DNA of 64,000 bases, from NCBI GenBank assembly GCA_036897485.1, contig JAYMTF010000026.1, positions 1-64,000 on the forward strand, given 5' to 3'. The stretch comes from Pelargonium nanum (Eukaryota > Streptophyta > Magnoliopsida > Geraniales > Geraniaceae). Position 1 is the first letter of the stretch. The number at the start of each line of letters is the position of its first letter. This document shows positions 24,157 to 37,600 of the stretch, piece after piece. A program made the translations under genes and the position numbers. The notes below the pieces were generated by a model that made no database searches, was not told the DNA's origin, and saw nothing but the letters and a program-made list of their open reading frames with translations.

Positions 24157-25613
24157 CTTTTGTTGTCTGAAAAGGAGGGCTGTTTGTGTACATTATTTTA
24201 GTTTGAAGAAAAGTATACAACAATTGTTTTAATCGGCTTGTCCTTTTTGGGACTTTAACCTTAGTTTTCTGGGAATCAATCAGAGGGGTTTGACAAGGGA
24301 AGTATTATTTGAAGTGTACGGGTATGACTCATAAATAAGGAATAAATGGCTTTCAACCTAAACGAAAGAGTTATTCAAGTTTAGTTTTTTTATACTATAA
24401 AAATCCCTGTATCTTGTAACTAAACAACCCAGCCTTTATACTTTAGAATACCAAGGGTCTCTCACGTCGGCAAGGTTCAAAGCTCTGGTTGTATAAATAC
24501 TAGATATTAGCAATCAGAATTAAGTTTAGTATACTTATACTATAAAAATGTCACAAGAACTCTAATTAACTATAAGTCCTAAAGTAAAGGCTTTTCGTAT
24601 TTTAATAAGTAAATCCGAGACAGAATAGGGTTAGGTTATTCAAAGGAATTTCAACGATTGATGGAAAAGGAATCACTTTATCGACATCTGGTCCAGCGAA
24701 ATGACACTTTTTTGCTTAGTACAGAAATTCTTAGGCTTAGGAAAATCTAATTTTGACTATACTTAAATTACTTTTCCGAGTAGAACTAGAGTAGCTGTAT
24801 ACATATTAAAACAAAAGGAACTCCTGCGGACTCTTACCCCAAATGTAGTTGCTAAATAAATTTATAGGATTTAAGCTGAGTAGTATAAAGCTTTCTCGTA
24901 CTAACGTAATACAAATACCTTTGTGGAATGAACAAAAAATCTCGCTAGATTAAGAATTTCAGGTATTCCTAGGTCATACCCCTATTAAAAAAACAAAGTA
25001 TAACGAAGTTTTCTCAATTAGTATTGCTAAGTAATGACATCCACTTGCAGTACAGCAATTACAAACTTTTCTGGGATTAGAATAACTGACCTGTTCCTTT
25101 TCTCGGTATTGGTATCAAGGAGCTCCATTCAAAGACCAAGAATTTTTTTGTATCAATATATCCCAAAGACATCTAGGACTTAAGTTTACCCTTAAGGGTA
25201 GGAAACTTTTTTACATAGGTATACGAGTTCAGGATCACTTTACTAATTATTGAAGCAGATTGAAATCTCAGATTTCTAGTTAGCGCTTACTTCATTTTAT
25301 AGTAATTCTATATTTCATAATGTAATCTTATAAAGTACTATTCAAACAACCCCTTAAAAGTTATAACCAGAAGCGCGAGTATAAGGGGTCCTCAAGAAAA
25401 AATTCAGTTAGTATATAAATATTTAGGATCCTTTTCTTTTCGTGTTGTTTAACAGGGCCTGCTGTGAAGTTGTTTTCTGAAATATAGTAAGAGAAGATTC
25501 TTTTGTCAACAAAAAGGCTTGCAATCTTTAAGTTATATTTTTTCCTAAGTGTTTTTATATTCTTTTTTAAGGCTTGTCAATACCATTTAACAGAATTTAA
25601 ATGCACGGAATTC

Positions 25614-25633
25614 TATATTATTGTATATTATTG
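25614..25633. repeat. 10-bp tandem duplication (2 copies)
   Basis: tatattattg is repeated exactly, head to tail. Confidence 0.85.
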
Positions 25634-26117
25634 TGAGGACAAAAGCTCTAACTATCAATAAGTGTTTAATGAGAATAGGAAGCAAAGGCCATATGAAACT
25701 TTGTGTTGGTAATAAGATGCAGTAAAGTAGTCATATATTATTAAAGAGAAGGTATAAAGTGTGCTCCTTTTAAAAAGGAATCGAATGAAACAGAACTAAC
25801 TACACACGGGCTGCTTACAAGACAAGGATTAGAATAGTCTCGACTAAGACAAGATTTGCATTTCGTAAAAAGGGGATATCTCAGGTTAAAGCCTTTTCTG
25901 ACTGAGTTTAAACAACTGAACTCCTATAAATTTAGAATTTCTTACTTTTTACAGAAAGCAGCGCTACCTATTATATAATATATCCAAAAAGCCTATGACT
26001 TACCCCTTAATTATCCGAAATATATTCTGCATAAGGAGTTTTACTTAATTAGTTATAACTAATATTTTCGTTTCTAGAGTCATATATACTTTTAGAGAAC
26101 TCCAGGTGGAGAGATCC

Positions 26118-26136
26118 CCAGATAAAATTTATCTGG
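26118..26136. repeat. 9-bp perfect palindrome
   Basis: ccagataaa and tttatctgg face each other around a single a. No gene lies next to it, and with one-base spacing it would extrude poorly as a hairpin. It is listed because it is among the longer perfect palindromes seen; chance can produce one or two of these in 64 kb. Confidence 0.6.
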
Positions 26137-29100
26137 AATTTATATTGCCTAGTGATTGCTCTTAGCTTTAATTAACTAGTTAAGCTATTCTTAAAGCAAC
26201 TTTTAAAGTATAATTTTGAATAGTGAGTAAACTATAAGGTTTTTATGTTATTTTTTATTCTTTAGAATAGGTTTGAATGGGATTTGATACTCCTTGTTGT
26301 GCTTATGAAGGACTTAATAAGTTGAGTATATAGGCTTTCTCTAAAATTAAAAATACAAAATAAAGAAATATTAAAGTCATAGTTTTGTTCAGCTAAAATT
26401 TTTAAGTTCGGTTTTACTGCATCATACTCTTGAGAAGAATAATAGGGGTACTCTATAGCAGGGAAGTAACCTATATTTATAAGCTAACACGATACGCACT
26501 TTATTTTATACTTTTTCTTTAATAAACAATTAGGTAACCGCAAGAGAAGTTAACCGATTAAGGGAGTCTAGTAAGCTCTTTAAAATTTGATAGTTTAAAA
26601 ATTTGCAATAAGTTACATCCCGAGTATTTATTAAATGATACCTTAAACGTAGTAGTTTTACGGGCACAAAAGGAAAGTTTAAAAATATAATATAGTAGGC
26701 AGGTCCTATTTTCAGGGGTTCCTCCAGGTAGTTTTTAGGGCATGGACTCGTAGTTTTCTTTTTTCATAATTTAATTTAGCTAATTAGTTTATTTCAATTT
26801 AGAATTCCCTGAGCTAGTGCTCTGAATAAATTTAGGGTAATATTAAAAGGTTTAACTTAAAAATTTGTTGTATACTCAGGAGTTATAATACTGACTAAAG
26901 TAGAAATTAAGCGTTGAGCTTATCTATATATACAAAATTCGTGAGTTTCCCACTAGATAAAGGGAAATAAACTCCTTTATATTAAACAAGTTCTAGTTCA
27001 TACCTTATTCTTAATGTAAAGTTAAACTAAATTCTTTAACTACTTATACTCAAGATACTTCCTTTTTGTAGCTAACGAAAGGGAAGAGGAAACTATATTT
27101 ATTGCTTACTAGTGAGTAAATCTTCCTCATATTAAATTTTATAAAAAAATAAACCATAGATTTCGGTTTTAAGCTTCTCTGGAAAGAATCATACAATTAG
27201 TTTACTAGAATACCAAATAGCCTTTATATATCATTGGAAAAGGTATTTTTTAACATAGGCTTTTCTTTTTATATTATAGATCTCGGCCGTTTGTACTATA
27301 AAATTATAAATAAACTTATATAACTTTAAACGCTAGACTCTTCGGCATGTAAAAGCTTAATCTACTTTTTAGAGAGCTGTATACTATAGTAAGAGTTTTT
27401 AAACCTCTGTAACATTGTGTTAACGTAGCACTCTACAAAAATTAGACTAAGACTCTGTGGAATCCCTGGGAACTGGGAGGCAAAAACCTTATATAAAAGT
27501 ATAAAGAATAGCTATTATTATATAATTTTTATAAGGTATATTACCCAGCTGTGCTACCCATTTTGTTTGATCAGTCAAAATCTCTTTGTTTATTACAATT
27601 GTAAAAGTAGTTTATATAAGTGACACTTTCCCTTTTCAAATTTCCGATAAGCTAGCATACGTAAAAAAGAGTATCCGGGTGTACAAATAATTATAAGTAG
27701 ATCCGGTTAAGGGCTTGCTATCTCGGGTCATCAATTCATTCATGTAGGCAAAAAACTTTAAATCTCAGTTCATTATCTAAAGAATAAAAAGCTCTACTAC
27801 TATAAAAGAAACTAAAAGGAAGCTTCCCTCATTATAATTATAGTGGATAGAACTCTTATTCCCAAGTGGGCTCATAATTTAAGATCTATTTATTAATGTT
27901 GTTTATCACGTCTCCTACTTCAAATTCCTCTTTCTGAAGCTAATTGCCCCACAGGGAGGGTTCCAAAAAATTTGTATGTCTTTTATATAATGATAATAAA
28001 GAAGTTGGGTAGTCGATGGAGTTATAACTACCCGGGACCCCTTTGATATTAGTACATTCATAAATTGGCTAGCTGTGGCAGCGAATGCACTTGTTTGTTC
28101 TACTTGTAGGCTGATACACTTATTACGGGAAACTTGAGACTTTTACAATATTCGACGTATTCATATTTGAGATTTAACCCTGGTCCATAAAAGCGGCTCT
28201 ACTTAGATTTAGAATTATAAAAAATTACAACCAGATTTAAGAAATTAAGTATATAAAAGAACTAAGACTAAAAGAGAACGCAGTAAAAAAGTATTGGAAG
28301 TCCTTAGTTAATGTAAGTATTAGTTTTTCTCCCTTTTTTATAAGATGCATCTTGCTGGGATTACATAAGCTTTCCTCATATCTTAAATATCCCATCTGAT
28401 TTACATAAATTTTAATAAAGAATTAGCAAGGTTCCCTTAGCAAAAATGAGGAGTTCTACCCCAGTTTTGAGTCTACTTCTTAGTGCTCAACACGAACTTC
28501 ACAAAGCTCTGATGTTAATTCATTGGAAAAACCTACATTACTTTACTTTCTATTTAGTAGGATAAAAATAGCGATAAACTTGTTATGCTTATAATAAGAC
28601 TAGCTACTTTCATATCTGGTAGTCTTCAATTAATTCTGAAGTGAGACCCATCATAGAAGGGACTCAAAATTAAAAAATAGGAAACTACTAACCATAAGTA
28701 GGCCACTAATATCGGTTTTTTCCCGAGTGGCTTTTTGAATGGGAAATCTATACTCTTAAAAATTAGAAGGACAGTTAAGTTTAGACTTCTACTTGCTTTT
28801 CACCAATTTATGAGATATGAGAGTTCTAGAACAGACAGTTAAACCTTTAGTTAAGATTTTTTTGTCTCTTCATGATATAATACATGCTCCGGGTGCTACT
28901 CGTCCAAAATTCAGGAAGTACAAAATTTCAAGAATACAAAAAGACCTTTTATTTTTTAGCATCGTAGAAAGCAAGAGCTCTCCCTTTTTTCTATATGCAG
29001 GTAAACGGAAATCACTCGGAGAAATCACGTAAACTTTCTTAAAAAACCCAAGGCACACTAGTGTTAGTTAGGTAATGACGTATTAAACAACTCTGATAAA

Positions 29101-31592
29101 AGTATAAATTCCGAGACAATGAAACTTAGTATAAATGTGGTAGTACGAGATATCTATAATTTAATATTACTACGTACACTTTAGTCGAATTCATTTAAGA
29201 TACTCCACGAGAGTTGTTTTAGTATTTTGACCCCTTTAAAGGTCGTCATGCAAGGGTTTGAACCGCGTATACTACAAGATAATATTTTAGGATTGAGGAG
29301 TAATTTTAACTAGAGTGGTTCCTTATTTTTGTGTAACTAAAAATGCTAATCCTGATAATCGGAATATATTAAGTACTTTGAATACTAGCTATCTCGGAGC
29401 TCGGTTCTTACCCTAAGAATGGAAGGCCTGTTATAGTACTACAATTTCTATGATTTTTTATTAATTCCTTGTTTGATTCTAAATTTCTTCTATCTTAATT
29501 TTCTACAAAAACTAGTGGAGTTTCGGCGGTTTACAATTAGATTTTATTAACTATAAGCGGAATAAACTATCTAGAATATATATAAATCAAAGAGATAAGA
29601 ATCCCTTATTCTAAAGGAAGCGGAATCAAAGCATTTTTCATTACTATCCGATTCCTCCTGTATCCAATTAGGAAACCCTCGTTTTGAAATTATGCAAGCA
29701 TTTAGTTAGTACTCCTCGTCTTTGACTTTTCTTCTGCTCCCGGAAATCTTGAAACTTTGAGTTGACATCAAAAACTTACAGAACCCGGTTTTTTACTAGG
29801 CTCAAAAAAGACAAAAGAAAAAGGTAGATGATTAAGCACAAATTTAGATTGGCAAACCCTATATAGGCTAAGGTAGGTAAACCATATGAGCTAGGGTTGG
29901 AGAGGTCTTTTCTTAAATCTTCGCAAAATTGACTACATATTTTGATACAGAGTAAAATTCTTAATTTCATTTTAATCTAAGGTTCCTCAGCAGAACAATT
30001 TAATAGACAACTTTTAGATCAAGTTTCCTACTGGATTTTGGGGTCACTCATTAAAAGTAAGAGGTTAATAGGGGCTCCTGCTTTAGAAACCCTTCTATGT
30101 TTACTCTTGTCTCGGAACCCGAGGCTTTACCACCTAGAGGGCTCCCCGCCAAAAAAAATTAGTACGGTCTCTTAAGTAATAATATGAGTTCTTTTATGTT
30201 CACCTAAGGCTTTTCAATCTTAGTTAGTTTTTTCTCGCTATAGTATTTTATCTAGTTTTTATGTAAATTCCGTTATGTTTAGTATTATATATGTCAGCTT
30301 TACCTTGTTATGTATATTGTAAGTACAAATTTCAGATAGAAAGGAACTATTCACAGTTTAGGTAGTATTTTATTCTAAATACCAGAAAGGAAGAAAATAT
30401 TACACTATGGAGTAGACCCTTGCTAGAACTAATAAGCAGGAATCTCTAGTAAATAAAACATTAAAGTAGGGGTTTCTGGCTAATAAATGTTACTGAATTC
30501 TATGCCTTAATAAAAGAAAATAAAGAAACTGTTGATTTCCTAATAACCTAACCTGCAATCTTTTCTTCTACTAATAATTAATAATAGGAATAACTCTTAA
30601 AGAGGAACTTGATCTTTACCGAGGTTAACTCAATCATTCAGAACCTTTTAAAAAGTAGCTTTTTTCTTATAGTCAAGCTCTTTGGACTCAGGACTGGGAA
30701 AATAATAGGATCGTTTTAGTCTTTTCTGGGATACACTTTTCTTCAAGTTGAATATAAAAGGTCAAGAGAATACTACCTAGTGTTAGCTTTTTATCCTGCA
30801 AGATATCGGAATAATATAACTAAATGAGTGCAAAATAAAGACTTAGACTTTAAAATATACTCCTTAAAAAAGCCCTGACATAAGCTTAAGTGTCTTCTAA
30901 AAAAGCAAGGTAAATACGTTACTTTTTGCAGTATTTTACCCAAGATTTTGAACTCTGTCTTAACCTATTAGAATTTCTTAGGTTATATTCCTTAGTAGAG
31001 AAATAGAGGAGCACTCCATAAGAAAGGAATCTTTCAACTATATTACAACAGCTTGGTGTATGAAACTCTATTATCTATCGTTTTTACTTACTACTTACTT
31101 CTATTAAGAAATTGAGGGACTCCTATGTACTGAAACCAAAGTATAGTATATTCCCATTTTTACACTATTTAAGATAAGTTTGGTCTATAAATAGCGCTTT
31201 AGCTACCTTTTTCTTAAGTCTTGAATTTCAGAGACTCATATTTTGCCTAATTTTATTTAATTCTCTTAAATTCTTAGATTTTCTAAATAGACTTGGATTC
31301 TATATAATAGAGTTCTTGCAGTCAACGGGAACCTAGGAAGAATGAAAAAGAGTTTTAACTGGGTATTAGAATCACTTAAATAGAATATCTACTTTTAGAG
31401 ATAAATATTTAGTATTATCTAATAAATCCTGGACTTACCATATTCTTATCAAAAGTAACAAGAGCCTTTGCTCTCTGAATTCCTTTTAATTTTTTAGTAT
31501 TCATTTATTAGAGTCTCGCTTTGTTCCGTTCATTCTAAAAGCCCAGGTTTCAAAAAGAAAAAAAGACAAGAAATTCTAGAAATCCACTCTCC

Positions 31593-31662
31593 TCCCGAAT
31601 AGCTCGCCGGTAGTACACCTGCTTAATAAGTCTAAGTCGTCGGTTCGAATGCAGTAAGCGCT
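31593..31662 (+). ncRNA. weak tRNA-like relic
   Basis: GAATAGCTCGCCGGTAGTACA resembles the TAGCTC..CGGTAGAGCA D-arm, followed at tRNA spacing by GTCGG-TTCGAATG (B-box with one deviation). The anticodon-loop position reads TTAATAA with T33. D-stem pairing is 2 of 4, and the anticodon and acceptor stems are poor. The resemblance is limited to the two internal boxes and their spacing. Confidence 0.35.
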
Positions 31663-34600
31663 TTAAAGTACTATAAAGTTATACAAGGACTTAGGTTTTT
31701 GTCCTTAGGAGCTACCAAGACCCCACCCATAGGAGTTTTTTCCTATTGAGACTCGCCCACTTGATAGGAAATGCAACTCAGACTCTTGTACAAGCTTCAA
31801 GTAAGTATCTAATTCTGGATCACGAATATTAAGTTTATTGACCATAGAAAATCAAATTGCGGGCTTTTTTTCTCAATTACAAACTAATTAGATTGAATCC
31901 TCTCTTTTTACGCCAAGTTCTTACTCCTTTTAGTTACACTACGAATTAGGGAAAGTTAACTAATAATTCCCCTTTTTCTTAAATTTAAGGACCTTTTCAC
32001 TTTGGAAATAGAAGAACCAAAATTTGTTCGAGAAAGAAGGAACAGAAAGGCTTCCTAAAGCTTCGGCGAATTCGTTAGTTAAAACTATAATAAAATCAGA
32101 TATTGATTATTTCTTGTACTTTATTAAGGGATTCCCTTATCAGGCTAGCTTGTATAAATACATTTCTTGAATTTTTTACTTTGATGCTAGATCCTTTTGT
32201 AAAAAGATACACAAACGTTAGAGTTTCATGAAAATTAATGAAGCCTTTCCTTTACTATTTACTATGGAGTTTTTTCTTACTTGTATAGGTTTCCTTAAAT
32301 AAAGTTAAACTTATCTAGCTTTTATCCTTGAAATTGACTCTCTTTTTATCAAGCTCCTTTATAAGTGGAAATTACCTTCCTTTTACTATAAAGGGATTCT
32401 TATTCCTATACTTCTTACTACAAAAACCCAACCAGGAAAAAGAAAACCCGAGCAAAAGACAGAGTGAGCTAGTGAGCTTGACCTACTGAACTCCTTGATG
32501 CTCGATTACTAGATATATCCCGAAAATGAGATTCCAAAAGATACTTCAAGTGCTCAAGATTTTTTTAGGGGACGTGTGGATACCTTTATTTATTGTTAAT
32601 ATGTGTTTCCTTTTTTATAACTATGATTTCTATTCGCTTTGAAAAAGAGGGCCGCTACAGGGAAGCTATTAGCACTTTACGGTTCCTTTACAAGTATAAT
32701 GGGGCGACTCGCAATAGAACATAACTTTATTGGTATAAATTAAGAGCTTTATTAATCCTTTTAAACTCACTATAACTCTTATAATAAGGGCATTTCCCTG
32801 TTAGGCAGGCACCCCTTAGGATCCTTAGTACGAATTTCTGTCCATTCATTTTACACTTATTGTGTGTATCTACCTGACACCCTAGAACTACTATGCTTTA
32901 AAAAGCTTAGGAGAGCTCTATTAGATTTGTAAACTGAGTTGTATAAAACCCTTAGGTCTCTTTAGGTCCTTGATATTGTAAGCGGCCCGTATGAATAAGA
33001 CAAGCAAACCGCAAAACAAAGAAAAATGCTCGGAATGGGCCGGAAAACTCCATGTAAGGCGCTCGGGTTGGTCACAGATCTTTTTGAAATATAAGTATAA
33101 TAAAGTAATGTAAGTCTCATAAAACTGTCTTAAGATTAATATGATAAATAATAGGAAAACATACGGAATTTTTCGTCATACCAAAGAGGTGTCTCTGAAC
33201 TACACAAAAACTGAAAATAGAGTAACTCCTGGCCTTTAAATTTACAAGTTAATTGCTTACAGAGATTATAGCATAAATGTATTCAAAATCAAAGAAGTTG
33301 TCGTTTTACTGTAAGCTTAGGATTCTACCTTTTATTTACCCACGACTCCTCAAGATATATTGTAGTAAGAAAAGGAGCTTGCTTTAAATATTATAAATAA
33401 CTTATTTTTTTCTGATAACAAAAAGCTCCAATTATATGTATCGTATCTGGAACTTACTCTTAAAGGTAGAAATAGGGCATAATCTAAAATAAAGACTTAC
33501 CACTCATGACTTACGGAAAGCAGAAAATGAAAATATAGACACTAGAGAGCCCTGATGAGGAACCCTCTTACTTAGCCAGGAACTCAAATTCTTGTGGGGT
33601 TGGATAGCTAGTTATACTTACATACTTAATAGGCACCTTATACGTATAAAAGGTGTTACTTTAGATTGAGCGCCCAGTATAATCATGAAAAATCTTAACT
33701 CATAAAGTTAGGCCCGATCCTAGCATATTTTATAAATCTGCTTTCGCCTTAATTAAAAAGGGGGTGCTAACTTTTCCAGCTGCTAGTTAGTGAACTAATT
33801 CGAAATCTATTAAGGAAGTTCTGTAATATAGGGGGTTTCCATAATATCGATAAAAGGCAGCCCCAGATTTTCTACTAATATAAAGTAGTACGCTTCGCGT
33901 AGTCTTTTCAGGCTATTCTTATAATAAATTGCATTTACGTGGCAGGTCTTTGCGTATAGGATTTCCTAACTGTTAATAAGAAAGGGTTCTACCTGAGTAG
34001 AGTGCTAAATTAATATTACTACTATGCATGTGGCTTAAAACCTCATAAAATTATGGGTTTTGTCACCGAGTTCTTTTTAATTAAATTGGTTTTTCTAGTA
34101 CTTCAAAAGTATTGAGAGGTTGCGGTTCATAATAGGGACAGATTGCCTCTCAATTCCTCTTTATAAAAACTAGAGCAGCTCTAAATAACAAGACACTCTT
34201 AGGCAGCCCTGGTTATTACTTCATTTCTTATGTATCACTCCTTGTAGACTTTACGGAGGGCCGTTAGATATTTATACAGTATATCCTAGTATGCTCAAAA
34301 AGCTCGAGAAGTCCAACAGCATCTTTTTATTCATCAGGCCTAAAAATTCTACTTATGGGAGATTAGCATCCTGTTGTATATTAATCTTCAGTGTGCTTGT
34401 TAACAGCCGAGCTTTGGGTGAATCCAGGTACTTTTAGAGGAACCCTAGGGGAATAACCTAAGAAATGTCTTAGACAGTTTAAGATAAGTTTATTCTGGAT
34501 CAAATAAATTACGTATCCGTCTATAAACTATAAAAGTTAACTTAAAAAAAAAATAGTAGAACAAGAGAGCCAAAATTTTGTACAAGAAGGCTTAATTTCT

Positions 34601-37600
34601 TAAAGTTTAGTTAGATTTTCCGATCAGGATTAAACTCTTTATCGTATATAGACGTAGTAAGTTTGAGCTAGATTAGGCACTTTGTTAGTCGAGTAAATCT
34701 TAACCAAATTCGCTGGAGTTAATAATTCCTTGTATGTACTTCTCTTTACTAAACTCACAAGGACTACTTGTGCTTTATTCCTAATTCTAAAGCGTAGGCA
34801 CAGGATCCAAGCAAACAGTAGTAGTAGTTTAAAACTCCTTTCTAGTTACTAAGTACAAAAAAGCCATAAGTCTAAACCTTCAACACATACGTTAGTGAAC
34901 TAGAACATGCACCTCTCTTTATTTTGTTATCTCTTTCTCCTTCGAAGTGACCTAAGGAAATTCTGGGGACTTTTAAATTCCATGATACGAGAGAAACAAA
35001 GAATGTAGGATTCATTACTTTTCTTTATATTAGATTTGGCCTATAAACTAAAAATACTTTAGTCAGTGGTTCAAATTATGCCACCTTGATAGTAAAAACT
35101 ATTCCTTAAATGTCCTTTTCGTCTAGTGCATTTTTCATGTCAAGACGGGAGGTTTAAAACCAAATGTAAGCAAACTCCAAGGTCACATAAATACGTTTTA
35201 TTGTATATTTATCGTTGCTTTCCTAAGCAAAGGGGAAGTTGCATAATAAAGGTAATTAAATGAGTCCGAGTCTTTTGATAAAGAGAAGACTTTTAATAAT
35301 GAAGTAGAAAAGGTCTACCATTGACTGGTATTGTAGAATAGAGTATGCGTTAGTTATTGAGTGGGTTCCACGGATATAAAGTTAAAATTTATAGTTCAGC
35401 AGCTATTCTCTTTTTCATATTCTTAATTCAAAGGATTTCCCAATGTCCTTATAACGAGAAACCCTTAGTCTATTCCGTGAAAAAGCTAATAATACTAGGG
35501 ATTCACTCCATCTGAATCAAGGGGGTCGCTTTATAGATACCGAGGCTAGTTCTAGACTTTTTAATCCTTTTGGTTCTCATGCATTAAAAATACCTGATAT
35601 TTTTTACCTGTCTGACTACTAGAAAACTCTCTTTATATTCTTAACTAAATCGGATACCTAATCTTTTTATCGTTACTAAATAAGAGCCCCGAGAATATGT
35701 ACTTGATATAACTTGTGAACTACGCTTGAACTCTTGATTTACTAAAGCTAGAATTTCTTCCTATATTTATCCGCATCTTCGACATAAAAAAGAAAAACCC
35801 GCGTTACCCTAAAGTACAGGCTGCCCCTTTTTGACAAAACCTAAAAAGCATTATCGTTAACTACCGGGCTTACTCGAAATATATATACGCCTTACCCTTT
35901 AGGACGCAATTTTACAGCCCAGGAATTACATCAAAACCTCCTTAATGAGGGTAGCCAGGTGTATCCCTAATATACCAATTAAGAGTGACTAGAGCTTATC
36001 GCAAAACTCTTGTATATCTTATAATCTAAGAAAGAATTTCTATTAACTAACACCGCTTGCAAGGGGAGGCCCTTTTATAAGTTACTTCTTTTTTTCTAGA
36101 AAGACTCATACAAAGTAAAAACTAAGTTACCTATACGTGAACTTCTTGATATCATAGGGATCCTCTACCGAGAACTCTTAAATAACCGAATATTATGTAC
36201 CTCAAGTTACGAGTTAAGAGAAACCTTCACTCCTAAAACATAAGAGTGTAAAAAGACTGAACTAGCTTTCTCGATTATCTAAAGATTTATTATTTTGTAT
36301 AATATAATATAATACCTAAGCGAATATATTTCTATTACCGGACTCCTAGCTAGGACAAAGCACCAAAAAGGGGAATTTAGAGCCCCAATTATTGATTAAA
36401 TCCTTCCCAATTTAATAAACCGGAACCCTTTTTACTCCTATCAATGATTGTTATATATATATATTCTTACGACCCCAGTAACAAATTTCCAAGCAAAAAG
36501 CTCGGGGAGACTTAAAAATGCTAACATAACAGGAATTTCCCGGCAAGACAAAAAGGAAGACTTATTACAATGCGTGTACTTTTAATAAACTTAGTGAACA
36601 GTTGTATAACTCTTGTAAAAAGGGAAACTTTCGGAAATATATTTATTAAATTAGGAGAATCCTTTTACTTGTTATTCCGACTACAGTGTTTTTAGTTCTG
36701 AATTCCTCTATTCTTAGTACGTCGGCTGGAAGGTAACCGGAATCTTTTAACCTCTACCAAAAAATATCCAGAATATATATGAATTTCTTAGTTTTTTAGA
36801 AATTAGTTTACAAAGGTTATTGTATTCCTTAAATATTCAACTTAATGCAGGATCCCGAAGTCTAGGAAACTTTAAAAAAATAAGGATAAGCCTTTTCTAA
36901 CGAATGTTGTGGTATTAAGGAAACTTTCATTAAGATTAGAACCAAAATCTGCTTATTAATAAAAGGGTTGTATTTTCTATCTATCATGATTCTAGGGACA
37001 CCCTTTAAAGTGCTATTGCATGTATTTGATGAATTCCCAGTTACGAAAAGGGTAGGTAAAGAAAAAGAAAATAACACCTAAAGCTTTCAGGGTCTACTAA
37101 AAAGTACTCGAAGAGTTAATTTACAGGTGGCTTTACTAGTTAAGTCCTTTGTGGTCAATGCGTAATTTGCCTTTTTTAAAACTCCTTTTTTTTGGATAGT
37201 TTGAGGTATATTTATTTAAATGCAGTATTGCTTTTTCAGGTCAACATATTTTAAGCCTTTTGCTATTATACATAGGGCGATATTATATAAAAGAAAAGAT
37301 AGGGGTGGTTCTACTCTATGTACTTTATTACGGATATTCTTACAGCTAATTCTTACGAAAACTTACACTTTATTTTAGAGAGTACTTTTGTCACCAATAT
37401 AATTCTGGTAGTATGAATGGAATTTTTTAAAATTAAAGAATCTCTTGCAAATCAAATATGAATTCTTTACAAGCTTATGTATTTATAGAAAAAAATGTGC
37501 AAAAAAATGTCAGTTACAAACCTCTTCCTTAGACACACTTTCTAAGTCTTATCTGAGTCCTTATAGGCTGAACTTCTTCGTAACAAAGGGCGCTAAAAAC

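Larger units (their letters stand above)
24157..31592. other. gene-free AT-rich block
   Basis: No gene. The ORFs 28817-29032 (+) and 28870-29058 (-) overlap on opposite strands and neither resembles a family; 29776-29970 (-) is similar. GGATCC sites lie at about 25428, and many aggg-N-ccc motifs occur. A 10-bp tandem duplication and a palindrome are listed separately. Confidence 0.5.

Noticed and set aside
35110-35165. tcgtctagtg ... ggtttaaaacc, resembling a tRNA-Glu/Asp outline
   Set aside because: The D-arm is incomplete and the B-box deviates at several bases.
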